A stretch of DNA of 64,000 nucleotides from Campanula takesimana. Its lineage: Eukaryota > Streptophyta > Magnoliopsida > Asterales > Campanulaceae. Positions 12,812 to 21,120 of this stretch are shown here, piece by piece (within the stretch, counting starts at the first letter, position 1; every line of letters starts with the position of its first letter). Below the pieces are notes generated by a model. It worked only from the letters and a program-made list of their open reading frames with translations, did not search any database and had not been told where the DNA came from. The stretch is from positions 229,360 to 293,359 of the forward strand of contig JAOWBW010001463.1 of the NCBI GenBank assembly GCA_026119855.1. The letters run 5' to 3'. The position numbers and the translations under genes are program-made.

Positions 12812-13890
12812 CCCTTGTTTTTATTTGTACATGAAACATTGGGCAAGACGAGCCCCTAGTTTGCTTTCGCCTTTGCCGATTGCAAGGTAACCTCCTTATA
12901 GTTCAAGCGACCTTTTGCTGGCGAGGGGGATCCGTAGCCCCTTGATTTTCACCGGCAGAGCTCCATCGGATTGTCACGTGGCACCCATGAATGGCATGAA
13001 CAACTCTGTGCATTTATTTTACATTTGTGATGGAATACAGACAGCCCCGGTGTATCGGTATGTAGTACTCATGAAGGGAACAAACAACCTCTTGAATTGT
13101 GGCAGCATGGATTCCTATTTGATGATGAGCAACCGCAGTCCACGTCTTCGTCATGACCGTATGGAAAATGGGTCCAATAGTGAGATGGGAGGTGAATGAG
13201 AATAGTGTATGGGAGAAGGCGTATGGAGAAAGTGTACATGAAGGATGTACACGGGGTGAGTGTATAGAGAGTGTATGGGGTAGAATGTAGAGAGAAGAGA
13301 AAGTGACTCGTTCATCCCAATTGATCAAAGCATTTGTTATCTTGAGATTAATTGTTTGCTTAGTTATGTGAATGGTTTGTGGGTCCATTTACCTTCTAAT
13401 GAGTCGTCATTAATGATTAAGATTAGTATTAATTCATCATATAAAGATATAGCAATCAAGTGAAATTGGTGAATAAGACAATTTTCATGGAATTGATTTA
13501 TGCAAGATTATGTCTCAAGCCTAGAGAGAAAAGAAATAAAGACTCTTTTATTGTTTGAAAAGAAAAATGACTAGTCCTGGGTGGACTTTTACTAAAGAAA
13601 CAAAATCGTCCAAGGTGGACTAAAGACACTCTAGAACCTACGAAGATTGAATGACTCTTTTTATTATTTATTTAAAGGAGGTAGCCCCAATTTGCTCATT
13701 CTGTTATCCAACCATATTCTTTAGGCGCGTGGCGGCGTTCGTTTGAGTTGTCGGGACGTGGCCTCTTTGCATTGCTTCCCTTGTTAACACTGCGGGATTC
13801 CTCCTCATTAATGTCTACATCTTCCTTGGTGCGTTGAGGTGATCTGAAGTGAATTGACGAGAGATTTTTGTTAGCACAGTCGGAGATCTC

Positions 13891-14211
13891 TTATTGTTGA
13901 TCCCAAACTCCTCCTTGGATTATCATAGCTAGCTCTTTGAGCTTCTCAGAAATGCTTTGTCTCTCCTTTGAATGGCGTGCCTCTTGCTCCTCGAGTGCTT
14001 TGGCCATCTCCGTCCTATGGCGCTTTTCATGGGTTTCTAGCGCCAAGTGAAATTCTTCGGCATGACGTCTGTTTCTTATGTTGAGGACCATCTTCAAATC
14101 TTCTATGTGCCTTTTCTCTTGGAAGTCAAGTCTTTCGGCCACGCAGGCAAGGGCCATCTCGAAGTATTTTGACGACATGCAGGCGACCTGTGGTAGTGAT
14201 TTGAGGCACAT
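13891..14211 (-). CDS. Unidentified 106-residue coiled-coil frame with 15-residue repeats
   Basis: Not recognised. From about residue 32 the frame is strongly charged and helical, with four evenly spaced Arg-His pairs (EKRH, NRRH, EKRH, EARH) exactly 15 residues apart and hydrophobic positions between, as in a coiled coil. It ends Val-Trp-Asp-Gln-Gln. It sits in Tat-like non-coding DNA between motif B copies. Tat/Ogre elements can carry an extra or helical Gag-region protein, so it may be a fragment of such a product; a chance frame is also possible. No start signal or upstream extension was found. Confidence 0.35.
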   Translation of the reverse strand: MCLKSLPQVACMSSKYFEMALACVAERLDFQEKRHIEDLKMVLNIRNRRHAEEFHLALETHEKRHRTEMAKALEEQEARHSKERQSISEKLKELAMIIQGGVWDQQ

Positions 14212-14333
14212 TAAACATTTTGCATTTAGTTAGGCTCATAATTAATGACAAGGCATCGTTATAAAATCACTTTTGGAAAAGAGTCGGTCTCCACATTTTT
14301 GAAATGCACTTTTTGATAAAAATTTGAAAGTTT

Positions 14334-14416
14334 GACCAGGCTGAAGTTGCCTACGTTCCCCTTACCATGAGGGAGAGGTCCCACACAGTAAGAGGCTCAG
14401 GTCGCCGTAGTTCGAG
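14334..14416 (-). repeat. Motif B, copy 2
   Basis: GTTGCCTACGTTCCCC ... GGCTCAGGTC, then CCGTAGTTCGAG, with a longer central loop than the other copies. The neighbouring 14212-14592 shows nothing else. Confidence 0.55.
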
Positions 14417-14592
14417 TCAAGTTAAACTTAAAAAAGAGGTGAGAGTTGACTACATGGGTAAATTTGGTAAAGTCCGGGTACTTTTTAGATAAATAGTGAC
14501 CTTTGGGGATCAAAAAGGAGGAGATGACTCGGTCGTTGGTTAAGTATAGGTGAGGAAGACCTATATGATTTGGTTTCACCTTAATCGAGTCG

Positions 14593-15560
14593 GGTACGAT
14601 TTGACTTAAGGTTTGACCTAGGTGGGTGAAGGATAGGTCGACCTAAATGGGAAGGGTTGGATTGACCTATATGGTGGATGGATCAAGATAGCGGGTTGTA
14701 GCGGGACAGGCGTGGTTTGACCTAAGCGGGTCGGAAATTGACCTAGAAGGATCAAAGGGAGGTAGGTCAACCTAAGCGAGTTGGTTGACCAAAGGATGTT
14801 GGGGATTGACCTAGATGGATCTAAGATAGGTAAGTCGACCTAAGCGGGTTAAGGATTGACCTAGATGGGTCAAAGGTGAAGGGGTAGTTTTTAACCTAAG
14901 ACGGACAAGTAGACCTAGATGAGTCGAGTATGGTGTGCGGACCTAGACGGGTCGAGACGGGTTGACCTAGGTAGGCCAGGACGACAGTGGGTTAAATATG
15001 ATAAGTAATGACCTAGGTGGGTCAAGATGACGGTTTAACCTAAAAGGGTCGAAGGTCAAAGGTTATTGGGTTGACCTAAGGGGTCAAAGGGTGTCCTAAC
15101 GGGATAAGGTTGACCAAAGGGGGTCAAGGGTCGACCTAAGGGGTCAAAGGTTGACCTAAGAGGTCAAAGGCGGATAAAGATTGACCTAGGGGGTCAAAGA
15201 GTAGACCTAAGAGGTCAAAGGTGATAAGGTTGACCTAGGAGGTTGAAGGTGATGAGGTTGACCTAGGAGGTCAAAGGTAGACCTAAGAGGTCAAAGGTTG
15301 ACCTAAGAGGTCAAAGGTGATAAGGTTGACCTAAGAGGTCAAGAGTAGACCTAAGAGGTCAAAGGTGATAAGGTTGACCTAGGAGGTTAAAGGTCGTCCT
15401 AAGAGGTCGAAGGTGATAAGGTTTTGACCAAAGCAGGTCGAGGGGGGTAGACTCAAATGGATCATAATTATGGGTAGACCTAGACGGGTCAAACGTAACA
15501 GGTATGTAACCTAGATAAGTCAAGATGACGAGTTTTAACAGATGGACCAAGGGATGAGCA
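14593..15560. repeat. Degenerate TTGACC/GGTCAA array
   Basis: Dozens of TTGACCTA and GGTCAAAGG words, densest at 15050-15440, where the unit is about 20-28 bp. The commonest form TTGACCTAAGAGGTCAA is a 7-bp inverted repeat around a 3-bp spacer. TTGACC matches the core WRKY-bound W-box. The right part is repeated in the second tandem unit (17276-17650). It is non-coding and lies in the leader downstream of the tRNA-Arg primer site. Confidence 0.8.
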
Positions 15561-16016
15561 ATGGACCTTAGAGGTCGCCCAAATGCAATGCACATTTTAT
15601 TTTACGAAAAGTTTTGTATTATTTACATCCTAATTGGTTGGTCCAAGGAGTATCCTAATCTCTATGTGTGGGTTGACACGGGTAGGATAAAAGGTTCCCA
15701 CCGCTCGCAAACCGTACACGATGAGTGGAGGAAACGAGTTGCTCGAAAAAAGGGCGGCAGTAGCACCCTTAATTTCTGCACATCAAATGTTCCGGGGGTA
15801 ATAAGGAACATGTGCAGTGCTGACACGGACTAGAGGTAGTGTGTGGCAAGAAACTAATTCTTTTTAAGGAGAAAAAAGAGAAGTTTTAATGTTTTGAATA
15901 ATTCAATGCAATGCAAGAGAGATAGAAGAGGGGGAGGATAAGAATGTACAAGGGAGCATAGAAAAGTCTCGTTTGACCTTAGTACTATGGCGAAAGTAAA
16001 AAATACGTGTATTGAA

Positions 16017-16200
16017 AAGATACAAGGCACACGTATTAACATGGCAAAAATAAAAGGTGCACGTGAAATCATGGCATAGTGTGATGTGCATGTGAAAACA
16101 TGGCGAAGTGTAAGGTGCATGTGTAAACACGGCAAAGTGTGAGGTGCATGTGAAAACATGGCAAAGTGTGAGGTGCATGTGTAAACGTGGCAAACATCAT
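16017..16200 (-). repeat. 29-bp tandem repeats beside the primer site, unit 1
   Basis: About six units, typically AAGTGTGAGGTGCATGTG plus AAAACATGGCA, with near-exact 29-bp period. They start about 50 bp downstream of the tRNA-Arg site on the sense (minus) strand. Because 29 is not a multiple of 3, open frames in several phases are a by-product, not genes. Confidence 0.8.
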
Positions 16201-16249
16201 GATGTAAACGAAAGTTAGACCCACTAAGTTTGAAAAAGTTTCAAAGCAG

Positions 16250-16267
16250 TCCCCAGCAGAGTCGCCA
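16250..16267 (-). other. T2 primer binding site (tRNA-Arg type), copy 1
   Basis: The minus strand reads TGGCGACTCTGCTGGGGA, which from memory of plant tRNA-Arg(ACG) is complementary to its 3' end with one mismatch. Tat/Ogre elements commonly use tRNA-Arg. The LTR end (CA) would fall at 16269. Confidence 0.65.
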
Positions 16268-16490
16268 CTGTGAATACATGTGTTTGAAATTGAGATATTC
16301 ATATCAACATAAAAAATATGACAGTCGCCACGTTGTTTTAATTATATCTAAAACATTGAGAAAAAGCATGTTAATGGGTTTGGGGGTCAAATTACGACAA
16401 GAGAAGAATATTAAGCGTTATCACTCCTATCGCCCGAATGATCCGTCTTTCTATCATGATGCGGTATATGTAGTGTGCGATGTGTTTGAG

Positions 16491-16552
16491 ACCGAATCCA
16501 AAGATTGCCTACGTTCCTCTCAATGTGAGAAGCTCAGGTCAGCGTAGTTCGA
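16491..16552 (-). repeat. Motif B, copy 3
   Basis: GATTGCCTACGTTCC ... AGCTCAGGTC, then AGCGTAGTTCGAG, about 220 bp upstream of the primer site within the LTR. Confidence 0.65.
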
Positions 16553-17043
16553 GAAGAATTTAGAATAGGCAGAAGAATCGGGGTCATGCATATTGATGGG
16601 CGAACTTACCTAAAGATTAGGGTTTAGAAATAGTTCCTAGATCATATTCGGGTTGATGAACCCTAGATCATCATCGGCTATGAAATAACATGTTAACATG
16701 AAGATCGTAACCCTAAATCTAGCATAAATAAGGTTTTAATCTAAGAACATGAAGAACATGAAGAACATGCGAAGAACATATTATGAACATATGAATAATA
16801 TGATGAACATATAAATAAACATGCAAGGCACATGAATATTATAGATCTACACTAAGAATATGGCAAGAATAAGAAGAAAAAGTTAGAAAACTTACCTATG
16901 TTGGCAAGAAATAAACCTTGATCTCTTTGGATTCTTGAGGATGTTCTTGGATGCTTGAAATGCTTAATTAGAGAGAAAAATCGTCACTTAGGAATCTTGT
17001 GATTGATCAAAATTCGGACCTTTAATTATGAGGCAAGGGATCC

Positions 17044-17051
17044 TTTATATA
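17044..17051 (-). promoter_or_regulatory. TATA-like box in T2 LTR, unit 1
   Basis: The minus strand reads TATATAAA followed by GG. It lies about 780 bp upstream of the primer site and 48 bp downstream of the nearest GC palindrome. Confidence 0.55.
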
Positions 17052-17098
17052 GTAATCTGACCAAGGGATCAAACGGCTGAGATTGGCTGAGGCTAGGA

Positions 17099-17182
17099 TG
17101 GCCGCGTGGCCAAGATGGAAGATTGGGCGGATGTGGCCGCGTGGCCAAGGTTGAGCCGGAGGCAAATGTGGCCGTGTGGCCA
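17099..17182 (-). promoter_or_regulatory. Three TGGCC-palindromes upstream of the T2 TATA box
   Basis: TGGCCGCGTGGCCA at 17099-17112 and 17134-17147, and TGGCCGTGTGGCCA at 17169-17182, each 35 bp apart, followed by ATTCCAGG at 17184. This parallels the palindrome clusters near the TATA box of the copia LTRs. Confidence 0.65.
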
Positions 17183-18115
17183 TCATTCCAGGCTGACGTG
17201 ATGTTCAAGCTAGTGTTTTATTTGGTTTATGGAAACCCTATTTTGGCCATTTTTAAGATGTTTCAAAGGCGGATAAAGATTGACCTAGGGGGTCAAAGAG
17301 TAGATCTAAGAGGTCAAAGGTGATAAGGTTGACCTAGGAGGTTGAAAGTGATGAGGTTGACCTAGGAGGTCAAAGGTAGACCTAAGAGGTCAAAGGTTGA
17401 CCTAAGAGGTCAAAGGTGATAAGGTTGACCTAAGAGGTCAAGAGTAGACCTAAGAGGTCAAAGGTGATAAGGTTGACCTAGGAGGTTAAGGGTCGTCCTA
17501 AGAGGTCGAAGGTGATAAGGTTTTGACCAAAGCAGGTCGAGGGGGGTAGACCTAAATGGATCATAATTATGGGTAGACCTAGATGGGTCAAACGTAACAG
17601 GTATGTAACCTAGATAAGTCAAGATGACGAGTTTTGACAGATGGACCAAGGGATGAGCAATGGACCTTAGAGGTCGCCCAAATGCAATGCACATTTTATT
17701 TTACAAAAAGTTTTGTATTATTTACATCCTAATTGGTTGGTCCAAGGAGTGTCCTAATCTCTATGTGTGGGTTGACACGGGTAGGATAAAAGGTTCCCAC
17801 CGCTCGCAAAGCGTACACGATGAGTGGAGGAAACGAGTGGCTCGAAAAAAGGGCGGCAGTAGCACCACTAATTTCTGTACATCAAATGTTCCGGGGGTAA
17901 TAAGGCACATGTGCAGTGCTGACACGGACTAGTGGTAGTGTGTGGCAAGAAACTAATTCTTTTTAAGGAGAAAAAAGAGAAGTTTTAATGTTTTGAATAA
18001 TGCAATGCAATGCAAGAGAGAGAGAAGAGGGGGAGGATAAGAATGTACAAGGGAGCATAGAAAAGTCTCGTTTGACCTTAGTACTATGGCGAAAGTAAAA
18101 AATACGTGTATTGCA

Positions 18116-18300
18116 AAGATACAAGGCACACGTATTAACATGGTAAAAATACAAGGTGCACGTGAAATCATGGCATAGTGTGAGGTGCATGTGAAAACAT
18201 GGCGAAGTGTAAGGTGCATGTGTAAACACGGCAAAGTGTGAGGTGCCTGTGAAAACATGGAAAAGTGTGAGGTGCATGTGTAAACATGGCAAACATCATG
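18116..18300 (-). repeat. 29-bp tandem repeats beside the primer site, unit 2
   Basis: The same six-unit tract as 16017-16200, with a few substitutions. Confidence 0.8.
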
Positions 18301-18348
18301 ATGTAAATGAAAGTTAGACCCACTAAGTTTGAAAAAGTTTCAAAGCAG

Positions 18349-18366
18349 TCCCCAGCAGAGTCGCCA
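18349..18366 (-). other. T2 primer binding site (tRNA-Arg type), copy 2
   Basis: Identical to 16250-16267. Confidence 0.65.
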
Positions 18367-18588
18367 CTGTGAATACATGTGTTTGAAATTGAGATATTCA
18401 TATCAACATAAAAATATGACAGTCGCCACGTTGTTTTAATTATATCCAAAACATTGAGAAAAAGCATGTTAATGGGTTTGGGGGTCAAATTACGACAAGA
18501 GAAGAATATTAAGCGTTATCACTCCTATCGCCCGAATGATCCGTCTTTCTATCATGATGCGGTGTATGTAGAGTGCGATGTGTTTGAG

Positions 18589-18650
18589 ACCGAATCCAAA
18601 GATTGCCTACGTTCCTCTTAATGTGAGAAGCTCTGGTCAGCGTAGTTCGA
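18589..18650 (-). repeat. Motif B, copy 4
   Basis: Tandem-unit counterpart of 16491-16552, with two substitutions. Confidence 0.65.
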
Positions 18651-19187
18651 GAAGAATTTAGAATAGGCAGAAGAATCGGGGTCTTGCATATTGATGGGCG
18701 AACTTACCTAAAGATTAGGGTTTAGAAATAGTTCCTAGATCATATTCGGGTTGATGAACCCTAGATCATCATCGGCTATGAAATAACATGTTAACATGAA
18801 GATCGCAACCCTAAATCTAGCATAAATAAGGTTTTAATCTAAGAACATGAAGAACATGCGAAGAACATATTATGAACATATGAATAATATGATGAACATC
18901 TAAATAAACATGCAAGGCACATGAATATTATAGATCTACACTAAGAATATGGCAAGAATATGAAGAAAAAGTTAGAAAACTTACCTATGTTGGCAAGAAA
19001 TAAACCTTGATCTCTTTAGATTCTTGAGGATGTTCTTGGATGCTTGAAATGCTTAATTAGAGAGAAAAATTGTCACTTAGGAATCTTGTGATTGATCAAA
19101 ATTCGGACCTTTAATTATGAGGCAAGGGAGCCTTTATATAGCAATCTGACCAAGGGATCAAACGGCTGAGATTGGCTGAGGCTAGGA

Positions 19188-19271
19188 TGGCCGCATGGCC
19201 AAGATGGAAGATTGGGCAGATGTGGCCGCGTAGCCAAGGTTGAGCCGGAGGCAAATGTGGCCACGTGGCCA
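19188..19271 (-). promoter_or_regulatory. TGGCC-palindromes, unit 2
   Basis: TGGCCGCATGGCCA (19188), TGGCCGCGTAGCCA (19223) and TGGCCACGTGGCCA (19258), at the same 35-bp spacing. Two have lost perfect symmetry relative to unit 1. Confidence 0.6.
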
Positions 19272-19752
19272 TCATTCCAGGCTGACGTGATTTTCAAGCT
19301 AGGGTTTTATTTGGTTTATGGAAACCCTATTTTGGCCATTTTTAAGATGTTCTAGACTAATGAGATATATTTTGGGAATCCGGGACAAGTCTTTGCAAGG
19401 TTTCTAATTCCTATAATGTCCTTGTAATTTGGGAAATCCCTAATAAACTCATTTTCAGATCGGGTACTAACAGGACTACACAAGAAGAAAGAGACCGAAG
19501 GCACAAGTGGCACTAAGGAGTGATTCCGAGTATCCATCCACAGTCGTTGCGGACACGTTACTTTTAAGTTCAGTTTTATTTCAGTATTAGTTTAATTTCA
19601 TAACAAGTTATGTACTCGCCAGTTTAGTCGAGCTTAGACTCATCGAATAAGTGTAATGCGCAATGACTGTGGAAATAAAAAATTTTGCTTTAGAAAACAA
19701 AAATTCTTCTTTTACTGCTTTGTGGCCAAATTTGGATGTTTATTTATTTTTT

Positions 19753-19827
19753 AGACCGCACCTTTGAAAGGCTGCCTACGTTTCCGTTTTACAAATAGGA
19801 CTAAGGGGCTCAGGTCATCGTAGTTCA
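19753..19827 (-). repeat. Motif B, copy 5
   Basis: GGCTGCCTACGTTTCC ... GGGGCTCAGGTCATCGTAGTTC. The most diverged copy, and the one nearest the Gag fragment. Confidence 0.55.
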
Positions 19828-19889
19828 TTCCAGTCAGACTAGAATTACTTAAGAAAGGGAAGATAGAAGGGGGAAATAATCTAACTTTT

Positions 19890-19984
19890 GCCTAGACCGC
19901 CCTTGCGGGTTTTCAGTCTAGCGAGCTTTGTATGCGCCCTATTTTTGCATAGACCGCCCTTTGTGGGTTTTCAGTCTATCGGGC
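19890..19984 (-). repeat. Motif A, two copies
   Basis: Copies at 19890-19925 and 19946-19984, the second with TGCATAGACC instead of TGCCTAGACC. Both keep the CCC/GGG pairing and the TCTA half. Confidence 0.55.
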
Positions 19985-20030
19985 TTCTTTTTGCGTAATT
20001 TTTTTTAGAGGGGGGAACTAGTCGTAGTAG

Positions 20031-20636
20031 CGTCTGAGCTTACTAAGATTGACTGGTTCTTTGAACGGGTTGCCATCCAAATCTGCCATTCTGACTGCTC
20101 CTCTGGGGAAGACCCTCTCAGTCTTGCGGTTTGTCTTGGATCTTGGCGATGGAGTAGAGCCGCCGCTTTAAGTCCTCTACTTCTCGTGACAAGTCGTGAA
20201 CTCTTTCTGTAGTTATGTTTGGGGGCACCCTTATGTTGTCTCCAACTCTGGGCTTAGGTTTGTCGAACTCGACGAGTTCAAGGTTACCATCCTCCATGTA
20301 GAACTAGAATCCTTCGATTTTGGTAAGCTTGCCTTTATCTTTAAGGTCTTGGATCTTTCTTTACAAAGCCACACAATTTTTAATGTCATGACCTTCGTCT
20401 TGATGATACGAGCAAAATTTGGTAGGCTCGAATGGTTGGAGAGGCGGTAGTTCGGAGAGGAGTGAGTATTCTCCTAGAGGTTGTATCTCGCCTATGGTTT
20501 GCAGTCCTTCGAACATTTTTGCTCTTGGGGTCCCTAGGTTTGCGTACCGTTGGGCTGAGATGGGATTATTTTTGAAAAATCTCTGTAGTTTTTCACTGGG
20601 TCTCTTTCTATGGCGCGACGGCCACCATTCCATTGG
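20031..20636 (-). pseudogene. Tat Gag C-terminal fragment with Cys-His finger
   Basis: On the minus strand the frame carries Phe-Cys-Ser-Tyr-His-Gln-Asp-Glu-Gly-His-Asp-Ile-Lys-Asn-Cys followed by Leu-x-Arg-Lys-Ile-Gln-Asp-Leu, the C-x3-H-x4-H-x4-C finger and helix of Tat-type Gag. The upstream part from about 20636 seems shifted in frame. After the finger two in-frame stops (20361-20363 and about 60 bp on) interrupt a charged tail. It lies downstream of RT in reading order, the reverse of a normal element, so it comes from another copy (probably T2) or a rearrangement. Confidence 0.6.
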
Positions 20637-21120
20637 TCTTGCGAGTTGGATCTTCTTCCCATGCGTCGTGCGCAGGATGGGGGTATTCGTCAGGTATTGT
20701 TTGAAGTAATTAAATGCAGCTTCGCACCTCAAACTCCAGCCTTGATTCGTGCATTTCTCCATTTCTCTTAGCATTGGTTCTCCTACGGTCGTAGTATGAC
20801 CGAGGTACAGGAGTAGTTCTGTGAGTTCTTTGACCTCTGTCTCAGTGCGGGGAGGTTTCATCTCCAAGATGGCTTGAATCTTCCTCGTGTCGGCTTCGAT
20901 TCCACGCTCGATGACCATGTAGCCTAACACTTTCCCTCGGCTGACTCCAAACGTACACTTAGCGGGGTTCAAATGCATGGCGTGCTTCCTCAATCTGTCA
21001 AAGAACTTCTTTAGATCTGTCAAGTGTTGACCGTCGGAGCCTTTCGAATGAATAATCATGTCGTTCACATATACTTCTATCTCCTTGTGGATCATGTCAT
21101 GGAAGAGAGCGGTGACTGCC
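20637..21120 (-). pseudogene. T1 reverse transcriptase, C-terminal part
   Basis: The frame picks up exactly where the RT at 48872 stops: ...Tyr-Gln-Arg-Ala-Val | Thr-Ala-Leu-Phe-His-Asp-Met-Ile-His, with G1 and one copy of its TSD removed. The active-site box reads Tyr-Val-Asn-Asp instead of Tyr-Val-Asp-Asp, so the first catalytic aspartate is lost. The thumb region follows (Gly-Tyr-Met-Val-x-Glu-Arg-Gly-Ile-Glu-Ala), then similarity becomes patchy and ends about 20637, before RNase H and integrase. It is a dead relic of a Tat-lineage gypsy element. Confidence 0.85.
21116..21120. repeat. G1 target-site duplication, left
   Basis: CTGCC next to the LTR terminus at 21121; repeated at 48867-48871. 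Confidence 0.9.

Larger units (their letters stand above)
11372..13890 (-). other. T2: Tat-like LTR/UTR mosaic, non-coding
   Basis: No frame here looks protein-coding. It contains three copies of motif A (11891-12811) and one of motif B (12375-12440), both repeated elsewhere in T2. 13196-13300 is a low-complexity run of gtgtatggag-like words. The motifs and the tRNA-Arg primer sites further right suggest fragments of Tat/Ogre-type LTRs or 3' UTRs on the minus strand. Element borders could not be placed. Confidence 0.5.
16269..17262 (-). repeat. T2 LTR, 3' part, unit 1
   Basis: LTR sequence directly upstream of the primer site on the minus strand; its 5' end is not defined. It has a TATA-like box (17044-17051, minus strand TATATAAA), three GC-rich palindromes upstream of it (17099-17182), and motif B (16491-16552) between the TATA box and the primer site. 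Confidence 0.55.
15166..17264 (-). repeat. T2 tandem module, unit 1 (LTR-PBS-leader)
   Basis: About 2.1 kb repeated at 17265-19355 with roughly 2% divergence by eye. On the minus strand it holds part of an LTR (17262 down to 16269), a tRNA-Arg primer site, a 29-bp repeat tract, a non-coding leader and part of the TTGACC array. The long frames seen on both strands of the leader are copied in unit 2 but resemble nothing known. Confidence 0.85.
17265..19355 (-). repeat. T2 tandem module, unit 2
   Basis: Second copy of 15166-17264, joined head to tail near 17264 where the LTR sequence TTTTAAGATGTT of unit 1 runs into CAAAGGCGGATAAAG of the leader. It holds its own primer site, 29-bp repeats, TATA box (19133-19140) and palindromes. 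LTR-PBS-leader twice in a row is the product expected of unequal crossing-over. Confidence 0.85.
19356..20030 (-). other. T2 LTR/3' UTR continuation
   Basis: Non-coding. It contains motif B copy 5 (19753-19827) and two copies of motif A (19890-19925 and 19946-19984). On the minus strand it lies between the Gag fragment and the LTR of unit 2, consistent with a 3' UTR and LTR upstream part. No LTR boundary could be fixed. Confidence 0.45.

Noticed and set aside
12915..13388. 94- and 124-residue frames on opposite strands
   Set aside because: They overlap one another over low-complexity gtgtatggag DNA and have no recognisable motif.
16017..16200. Evenly spaced 29-bp repeats resembling a CRISPR array
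   Set aside because: The units are contiguous with no unique spacers, the locus is plant LTR-retrotransposon leader, and there are no cas genes.
15854..16302. Several overlapping minus-strand frames (77-101 residues) rich in His, Cys and Thr
   Set aside because: They are the three-phase translation of the 29-bp repeat; a period not divisible by 3 keeps all frames open by chance.
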